Shown here piece after piece: positions 14,124 through 18,925 of a stretch of DNA of 18,925 nt. This stretch comes from JAAFIP01 sp043777795 (GTDB lineage Bacteria; Pseudomonadota; Gammaproteobacteria; Burkholderiales; Burkholderiaceae_C). Position 1 is the first letter of the stretch; the number at the start of each line of letters is the position of its first letter. A program made the translations under genes and the position numbers. Where the stretch lies: NCBI GenBank assembly GCA_043777795.1, contig JAYWHJ010000303.1:1-18925 (forward strand), given 5' to 3'. The notes beneath the pieces are model-generated. The model was not told the DNA's origin. It ran no database searches and was given only the letters and a program-made list of their open reading frames with translations.

Positions 14124-16106
14124 ATGACCAAAAAAACCCTCAGTTTCCAAGCCGAAGTCGCCCAGCTTTTGCACCTTGTCACCCATTCCCTGTACAGCAA
14201 CAAAGAAATTTTTGTCCGCGAGCTGGTGTCTAACGCCTCCGACGCGTGCGACAAGCTGCGCTTTGAGGCCATCAACACCCCCGCCCTGTACGAAGACGCG
14301 CCGAACTTGGAAGTGCGCATCAGCTACGACAAAGATGCCAAGACGCTGACCATCACCGACAACGGTATTGGCATGACCCAGCAAGAGGCTATTGAGCATC
14401 TGGGCACCATTGCCAAAAGCGGCACCAAAGACTTTATGGGCAAGCTGCAAGACGCGCAGAAAGCCGATGCCAAAGACCAAGGTGCGTTGATAGGCCAGTT
14501 TGGCGTGGGCTTTTACTCGGGCTTTATGGTGGCTGACAAGATCACCGTCGAGACGCGTCGTGCGGGCCTCAAAGCCCACGAAGGCGTGCGCTGGGTAAGC
14601 GGCGGCACGGGCGAGTTTGAGGTGGAGGCTATTACCCACCCCGCGCGCGGCACCAGCATTACCCTGCACCTGCGCGACGACGCGCTGGAGTATGCCAACA
14701 CGTACAAGCTCAAAGGCATCATCAGCAAATACTCCGACCACATCAGCCTGCCCATCATGATGGAAAAGGAAGAGTGGAAAGAAGGCGAAGCCATTGACGC
14801 TGCCGATCCAGCCAAGGGCACCAAGGGTGGTGGCATGCACAAGACCGGCGAGTGGGAGCAGGCCAACGCCGCCGCCGCACTGTGGAGCCGCCCCAAGAAA
14901 GACATCACCAAAGAGCATTACGACGACTTCTACAAACAGATCAGCCATGACCAAGAGGCACCGCTGGCCTACACCCACAACCGCGTGGAAGGCAGCACCG
15001 AGTACACCCAGCTTTTGTACATCCCCGGCACCGCACCGTTTGACTTGTGGAACCGCGACAAAAAAGCCGGCATCAAGCTGTATGTGAAGCGCGTTTTCAT
15101 CATGGACGATGCCGAGGCGCTGATGCCCGTGTACCTGCGCTTTGTCAAAGGTATTGTCGACAGCGCCGATTTGCCGCTGAACGTCAGCCGTGAGCTACTG
15201 CAAGAAAGCCGCGACGTGCGCGCCATCCGTGAAGGCTGCACCAAGCGCGTGCTGGGCATGCTGGAAGACTTGGCCAAGTATGACAAAGCGCCTGAGGCTA
15301 AAGACGGCGTGACTGACGTATTAGACGCAGACGATAAAGCCAAGCAAGGCCAGTACACCAAGTTCTACGCCGAATTTGGCGCGGTGCTCAAAGAAGGTCT
15401 GGGCGAAGACTTCGCCAACAAAGACCGCTTGGCCAAACTGCTGCGCTATGCCAGCACCACCAGCGACGGCATCACCGTCAGCCTGGCAGACTACAAGGCC
15501 CGCATGAAAGAAGGCCAGGAGGCCATCTACTACATCACCGCCGACACCCTGGCCGCTGCCAAAAGCAGCCCGCACATCGAAGTTTTTAAAAAGAAGGGCA
15601 TCGAAGTGCTGTGCATGACCGACAAGGTCGATGAGTGGAGCCTGAACTACCTGCACGACTTTGACGGCACGCCATTGCAGTCGGTCGCCAAAGGCGAGGT
15701 AGACCTGGGCAAACTGGAAGACGAGGCCGAGAAAAAAGCCTTTGATGCCGCAGCAGAAGCCAACAAAGAGCTCATCGCCAAGCTCAAAGAAGCCCTCAAA
15801 GACAAAGCCCAAGACGTGCGCGTGACCACCCGCCTAGTAGACAGCCCCGCCTGCCTGGTAGTGCAAGACCATGGCATGAGCACCCAGCTCGCGCGCATGC
15901 TCAAACAAGCCGGCCAAGCTGCACCCGACGTGAAGCCGATTTTAGAAATCAATGCAGAGCACGCGTTGATCAAAAAATTGAACACAGATGCAGTTCACTT
16001 TAACGACTTGGCCCACATCGTCTTCGATCAAGCTTTGCTGGCCGAAGGTGGTTTGCCGGATGACCCGGCGGCGTATGTCAAGCGAGTGAACGCGTTGCTG
16101 GTTTAA
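14124..16106 (+). CDS. htpG: HtpG, Hsp90-family molecular chaperone
   Basis: 660 aa (E. coli HtpG has 624). The N-terminal GHKL ATPase domain carries all Hsp90 motifs: NKEIFVRELVSNASDACDKL (catalytic Glu and Mg-binding Asn), TITDNGIGMT (DxGxG) and GQFGVGFYSGFMV (G2 box). Middle-domain landmarks are HNRVEGSTEYTQLLYIPG, YVKRVFIMDDAEALMPVYLR and LPLNVSRELLQESRDVR. The C-terminal dimerisation domain has no MEEVD tail, as expected in bacteria. There are extra residues around 228-245 (AADPAKGTKGGGMHKTGEWE). It is a cytosolic ATP-dependent chaperone. It is expressed from its own sigma-32 promoter and closed by a strong terminator, hence monocistronic. Confidence 0.98.
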   Translation: MTKKTLSFQAEVAQLLHLVTHSLYSNKEIFVRELVSNASDACDKLRFEAINTPALYEDAPNLEVRISYDKDAKTLTITDNGIGMTQQEAIEHLGTIAKSGTKDFMGKLQDAQKADAKDQGALIGQFGVGFYSGFMVADKITVETRRAGLKAHEGVRWVSGGTGEFEVEAITHPARGTSITLHLRDDALEYANTYKLKGIISKYSDHISLPIMMEKEEWKEGEAIDAADPAKGTKGGGMHKTGEWEQANAAAALWSRPKKDITKEHYDDFYKQISHDQEAPLAYTHNRVEGSTEYTQLLYIPGTAPFDLWNRDKKAGIKLYVKRVFIMDDAEALMPVYLRFVKGIVDSADLPLNVSRELLQESRDVRAIREGCTKRVLGMLEDLAKYDKAPEAKDGVTDVLDADDKAKQGQYTKFYAEFGAVLKEGLGEDFANKDRLAKLLRYASTTSDGITVSLADYKARMKEGQEAIYYITADTLAAAKSSPHIEVFKKKGIEVLCMTDKVDEWSLNYLHDFDGTPLQSVAKGEVDLGKLEDEAEKKAFDAAAEANKELIAKLKEALKDKAQDVRVTTRLVDSPACLVVQDHGMSTQLARMLKQAGQAAPDVKPILEINAEHALIKKLNTDAVHFNDLAHIVFDQALLAEGGLPDDPAAYVKRVNALLV

Positions 16107-16136
16107 TCCTCCCGGTGGGAACACATCTTGTGTTCG

Positions 16137-16168
16137 AAAAAATGTCCGCAACACGCGGGCATTTTTTT
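16137..16168. terminator. bidirectional Rho-independent terminator after htpG
   Basis: A 13-bp stem, AAAAAATGTCCGC (16137-16149) against GCGGGCATTTTTT (16155-16167) with one G-U pair, a 5-nt loop and 7 T. The A-run on the other arm makes it usable in both directions. A smaller hairpin, GAACACA-TCT-TGTGTTC at 16119-16135, lies between it and the stop codon. Confidence 0.92.
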
Positions 16169-16218
16169 GGGTATTGTTCAACGCACTGAAAACGGTGACT
16201 GGTAAGGTCGGCCAGACG

Positions 16219-16606
16219 CTACACCCGCCACCACACCTTATCCCTTGGCTTCAAACACACCTTGCCGTCGCGTTTGTTGTTGCGCGTATCCACAAACGGC
16301 ACCGCAACCTCGACGATTTGCAGGATCGATAAAGGTATGGCGGCGCAGGTCAATCAGGCCAGGCTTAACGAGCTTTCCGCCTGCGTCCATCAGGCGCTGC
16401 GCGCGTTCTGGGGCTATGCTGGCCTCGATAGCTTCAATCTGCCCGAAGCGGATGCCAATGTCGCGCTTGCCCGAGAGGTTTCGGCTCGGATCGATGAGGT
16501 TGGCGTTGCGAATGCGCAGGTCAAACTTGTCGTTCGGACCCATGGCGCCCAACGCGGCGAGGGATGCGCCAGCTTGTAAAAGTTGCCTTCGGGTGGTGGT
16601 GTCTAT
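16219..16606 (-). pseudogene. amidohydrolase (dihydroorotase-like) pseudogene with central deletion
   Basis: The frame can be read from an ATA (16604-16606) where a start codon is expected. A Tat-like signal TTTRRQLLQAGASLAALGAM precedes KFDLRIRNANLIDPSRNLSG, KRDIGIRFGQIEAIEASIAP and AGGKLVKPGLIDLRRHTF. This is the N-terminus of an amidohydrolase, in which PGLIDxHxH should carry the metal ligands; here it reads DLRRH, so the first His is lost. The next stretch is in a different frame and reads ILQIVEVAVPFVDTRNNKRD then GKVCLKPRDKVWWRV before TAG at 16219-16221, which looks like the C-terminal end of the same family (FVDTRNN...G). About 300 central residues are therefore missing. An open frame of 104 codons from TTG 16552 to 16238 survives but is unlikely to be functional. 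Confidence 0.75.
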
Positions 16607-16662
16607 GATCGTCTCGCCTTTTTAAAATCTGCCAGTGCATAGTAGTCTTGGAGACTCAAATC

Positions 16663-16705
16663 AGCCTTCAGCGCAATGAAATATTGCGGGAGCAGCTATT
16701 AAATT
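16663..16705 (-). repeat. dispersed repeat, copy 7
   Basis: GCGCAATGAAATATTGCGGG, then AGCAGCTATTAAATT. It reaches the TGA stop codon of the cyclase-FHA gene (16705-16707) and lies between that gene and the amidohydrolase pseudogene. Confidence 0.85.
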
Positions 16706-17646
16706 CAGAGCGATTGGTAGCGCAATACAGGCGCTGCGCTGGTCGTGCGCTCGCAGCCCAGACTGATATAGCCCGCGCCTACCAGCTGGCATTCATCGCG
16801 CCGTAGCGCCACGGCCTTGGATTGGTCGCCCGCATACACCCAGGTGCCAAAGCTGGACACGTCTGCCAGCACCCAGTGTGTGCCGCGCCAGGTAATACTG
16901 CAATGCAGGCGTGATACGCGGGCATCACTTACGACGATGCATTGGGCTGCGTCGGCGGCTTCAGCGGTTTGCATGGTACGGCCTACGTGGGCCAGACCAT
17001 GGGGCGATTGCAGCACGACCGTATTGCCAGGCGCCTGGCCATTGGCCGCGTGCAAATGCAAAGACAAGCGCCCACTGCGCGGAGGCGCGGCGATGGACGC
17101 ACCCATGATGGTGAAGTCGTTGTCAGCCTCGTCTTGCCACTGCACGCGAAACACTTCGGTCGCATCGGTTTTGCCGCGCAAGAACAAAGGCCCCAAGCTG
17201 CGCAGCAGGTTTTTCAGTATTCCAGGCAGGGCGCTGCGTACCTGCGCAGTGGCCAGTATCTGCCCACCTCCGGCCAAATCCGCCAAGCGGGCAGCGCTGT
17301 TGACGGCATCGCCAAAGCAGTCGCCATCGATCTCCACCACGTCACCCGACTCCATGCCCAGCTGCATTTGTACCGCCGCCAGGGCAGCGCCGGTCGCAGA
17401 AGGGTACACGGGGTGATCTCGCAGGTTCTGCTGCACGGCCACGCAGGCGGCCAGCGCATCTGCCTCGTTGGAAAACAGCACAAACAGACCGTCGCCCAAG
17501 AGCTTTACTACGCGGCCATCGTGCGACTCAAAGGTTTTGCCCAAGGTCGTAATCAGTTGCGTCACAAAGCGCGAGGCCGCAGCATCCCCCAAGCTTTCGT
17601 ATAAGCGTGTGCTGCCCACAAGATCTGCAAAAACGACGGTTGTCAC
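16705..17646 (-). CDS. class III adenylate/guanylate cyclase with C-terminal FHA domain
   Basis: 313 aa, GTG start. Residues 1-170 form a class III nucleotidyl cyclase domain. Metal-binding aspartates are D8 (VVFADLVGST) and D52 (VVKLLGDGLFVLF), with K48 in the purine-recognition position. DAVNSAARLADLAGGGQI holds transition-state residues N116 and R120, so the catalytic set looks complete. Residues about 205-300 form an FHA phosphothreonine-binding domain: VGR at 221-223, S245-R246-x-H248 (DARVSRLHCS) and SSFGTWV, where the usual Asn of 'NGT' is replaced. There is no membrane segment, so it is cytoplasmic. The FHA part suggests recruitment to, or control by, a Thr-phosphorylated partner (family knowledge plus inference). 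A TATAAA-like -10 lies only about 6 nt before the GTG, so the mRNA may have a very short leader. Confidence 0.92.
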   Translation of the reverse strand: MTTVVFADLVGSTRLYESLGDAAASRFVTQLITTLGKTFESHDGRVVKLLGDGLFVLFSNEADALAACVAVQQNLRDHPVYPSATGAALAAVQMQLGMESGDVVEIDGDCFGDAVNSAARLADLAGGGQILATAQVRSALPGILKNLLRSLGPLFLRGKTDATEVFRVQWQDEADNDFTIMGASIAAPPRSGRLSLHLHAANGQAPGNTVVLQSPHGLAHVGRTMQTAEAADAAQCIVVSDARVSRLHCSITWRGTHWVLADVSSFGTWVYAGDQSKAVALRRDECQLVGAGYISLGCERTTSAAPVLRYQSL

Positions 17647-17706
17647 GGTGCCTGATTTATAGCCTATATTCTTGGAAAAAATTAAAAATCACGTGGTTCG
17701 ACCAAA

Positions 17707-18351
17707 TTAAGCTGGCCGACGGAACACCGCTCGCGCTGCGTCTACCTGCGCGCGGTGGTGGCAGCCATCAAGATGGTCGTTGACTACGCCCATTGACTGC
17801 ATGAAGGCGTACATCGTCGTGGGCCCTACAAAGCTAAACCCAAGCTTCTTCAGGGCCTTGCTCAGCGCCAGCGACTCTTCAGACTGCGTCAGGGTACTGG
17901 CGATATCGGGTGTGATTCGCTGGGGCCGCGCTGTGGCTACTGGCTCGTGTGCCCACACCAGCTTGGCCAGTGCCCCGCTGCCGCGTTGGTCGATCAGATC
18001 ACATACCCGCTGCGCATTGTTAATGGCAGAGACGATTTTGCCGCGATGGCGGATGATGCCTGCGTCCAGCACCAGGCGCTCAATGTCTTTGTCAGTAAAA
18101 CGGGCTAATTTTTCAAAGTAAAAACCGGCAAATACGGTACGAAAGTGCTCCCGCTTGCGCAGTACCGTGATCCAGGACAGACCGGATTGAAAGCCCTCCA
18201 AAGTGATCTTCTCAAACAGCCTGCGCTCGTTGTCCACTGGCATGCCCCATTCGTGGTCGTGGTAGTGGACATAGTCTGCAAACGCATCGCCTTGGTTGCA
18301 CCAAGAGCAGCGGTGTTGGCCGTCGGGGTGATGGATAAGGGAAAGGGGCAT
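17707..18351 (-). CDS. tag: DNA-3-methyladenine glycosylase I
   Basis: 214 aa (E. coli Tag has 187). It removes 3-methyladenine from alkylated DNA in base-excision repair. The protein aligns by eye with E. coli Tag through CSW, YHDHEWGMP, LFEKITLEGFQSGLSWITVL, DAGIIRHRGKIVSAINNAQ, LSKALKKLGFSFVGPTTMYA and GVVNDHLDGCHH. The structural zinc ligands of the family are retained: C15, H31, H193 and C197. The glutamate of LEGxQxGLSW (E52) corresponds to the catalytic residue E38 of E. coli. There is a short N-terminal extension before the first Cys and about 15 extra C-terminal residues. ATG 18351 has AAGG at a 7-nt spacing. It lies 60 nt upstream of the cyclase gene on the same strand and could be co-transcribed with it. 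Confidence 0.96.
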   Translation of the reverse strand: MPLSLIHHPDGQHRCSWCNQGDAFADYVHYHDHEWGMPVDNERRLFEKITLEGFQSGLSWITVLRKREHFRTVFAGFYFEKLARFTDKDIERLVLDAGIIRHRGKIVSAINNAQRVCDLIDQRGSGALAKLVWAHEPVATARPQRITPDIASTLTQSEESLALSKALKKLGFSFVGPTTMYAFMQSMGVVNDHLDGCHHRAQVDAARAVFRRPA

Positions 18352-18448
18352 GAAGGTGCCTTGTATCGTAGAAATTAGCGGAACATGAGTGCGACTATCT
18401 TAGCCACCATGGCGGTACAGCTAAGTGCGCATATGCATCGCATCGTAG

Positions 18449-18688
18449 GTGATTAGTAAACAAGTGGGGACTAATATACTCTGCACCCAGTCAATTTTGG
18501 CAGCAAACAGTTTTGCCGTTTCGGCACATTCTCCTTGGGTGGCGGTGACCAATGCCGATGGTGTGGCCAGCTTTGACTCGGTACTTGACGGTGCCGCGCA
18601 AGTGAAGGTATGGCAAGCAGACCAACTGCTTGACTTGGCACCACAACGCTTGACGCTTACGGCAGCGCCAGCTAAAACCACCTTGTAG
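18449..18688 (+). pseudogene. probable remnant of a cupredoxin/methylamine-utilisation-type protein
   Basis: A 79-codon frame whose second half, HSPWVAVTNADGVASFDSVL followed by DGAAQVKVWQADQLLDLAPQ and RLTLTAAPAKTTL, resembles the C-terminal end (T/N-x-x-G-x-A-x-L/F...V-x-V-W) of small periplasmic cupredoxin-like 'methylamine utilization' proteins. The first half (MISKQVGTNILCTQSI) does not continue the domain, and the Cys/His metal-site region is not recognisable. The upstream 18389-18448 holds only a short ORF ending at 18456. It is convergent with rnpB. The identification is from memory and weak; it could be a fortuitous ORF. Confidence 0.35.
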
Positions 18689-18732
18689 CTCAGTGTGGTG
18701 CCGCGTAAACGGCGCGTGTAGCTCAAAAAAGT

Positions 18733-18925
18733 GTGAAGCCCGCCGATAGGCCGGATTTTGTGGATTGGGCTTGCCTTGCGACAACCCCAACGTGACCGCC
18801 ATTCATCTGGGCCGCAGCTCGCGCTGACGGCTCGGTGCTACCTACCCGCACACTCTCCGGGACCGGATCAACGTGTGCCTATTTGGTATTGCTGCGCGTA
18901 GAGATTGCCCGTTTCACCCGAACTC
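18733..18925 (-). ncRNA. rnpB: RNase P RNA (rnpB), 3' part; the 5' part runs off the window
   Basis: Read on the minus strand, the sequence has the conserved 3' half of bacterial type A RNase P RNA: GGTGAAACGGGCAATCTC, GCAGCAATACCAAATAGGCA (E. coli GCAAGGCCAAATAGGG), CCCAGATGAATGGCGGTCA (E. coli CTAGATGAATGACTGTC) and ACAAAATCCGGCCTATCGG (E. coli ACAGAACCCGGCTTATCGG), ending in GGGCTTCACAC (E. coli AGTTTCACCT). A run of six T on the minus strand (18725-18730) follows at once and, with the closing helix P1, should terminate transcription. The 3' end is placed within a few bases by analogy. It is the catalytic RNA that matures tRNA 5' ends. Confidence 0.95.

Noticed and set aside
14040..14978. 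312-codon minus-strand ORF opposite htpG
   Set aside because: Complementary to the ATPase domain of HtpG; typical GC-rich antisense frame.
16245..16625. 126-codon plus-strand ORF over the amidohydrolase remnant
   Set aside because: The minus strand carries recognisable amidohydrolase sequence; this frame is its shadow.
18421..18802. Minus-strand ORFs between tag and rnpB
   Set aside because: One enters the rnpB RNA gene and both are opposite the more protein-like plus frame; no ribosome binding site or family is seen.

Overview
The window looks like a chromosomal segment of a betaproteobacterium, most likely of the family Comamonadaceae (Rhodoferax/Polaromonas/Limnohabitans-like). This rests on the gene families and GC-rich codon use, on tripartite-tricarboxylate (Bug/TctC) binding proteins, and on a short dispersed repeat with the core AGCTGCTCCCGCAATATT that I associate with this family. 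Genus assignment is inference.

Left part (1-2770): the 5' end of one Bug-family binding protein, a small conserved protein of unknown function, and a complete second Bug-family protein closed by a strong terminator, all on the minus strand. A divergent exported rhodanese-fold protein that has lost the catalytic cysteine follows.

Centre (2772-12229): a seven-gene minus-strand operon. It reads long-chain-type acyl-CoA synthetase, LivG ATPase, LivH permease, LivM permease, periplasmic binding protein, LivF ATPase and a PaaK-like adenylate-forming enzyme. A Crp/Fnr-type regulator is transcribed divergently. Together these look like an import-and-activate module: an organic acid (fatty, aromatic or similar; identity not readable from sequence) is bound in the periplasm, carried in by a branched-chain-amino-acid-type ABC transporter and converted to a CoA thioester. 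The 134-bp divergent intergenic region carries two palindromes with the same 8-nt spacer. Two tandem hairpins follow the binding-protein gene, and a dispersed repeat sits between livF and the last gene.

Right part (12230-18925): housekeeping genes interspersed with decayed ones. Intact genes are an HPF/RaiA-type ribosome-associated protein, an RsuA/RluF-type pseudouridine synthase, htpG behind a good sigma-32 promoter and followed by a strong terminator, a class III nucleotidyl cyclase fused to an FHA domain, and tag (3-methyladenine DNA glycosylase I). The 3' part of the RNase P RNA gene (rnpB) ends the window on the minus strand. Remnants are an amidohydrolase pseudogene (Tat-like signal, lost start codon, central deletion, frameshift), a 43-codon fragment resembling the N-terminus of a PhyH-type dioxygenase, and a likely cupredoxin-like fragment. 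Seven copies of the dispersed repeat lie in gaps, several directly at gene ends or next to a truncated gene.

No CRISPR array, tRNA, transposase or phage gene was seen. No wholly new system is evident. The most interesting items are the transporter/ligase operon with a PaaK-like enzyme lacking the usual P-loop, the cyclase-FHA fusion, and the repeat family linked to gene decay.
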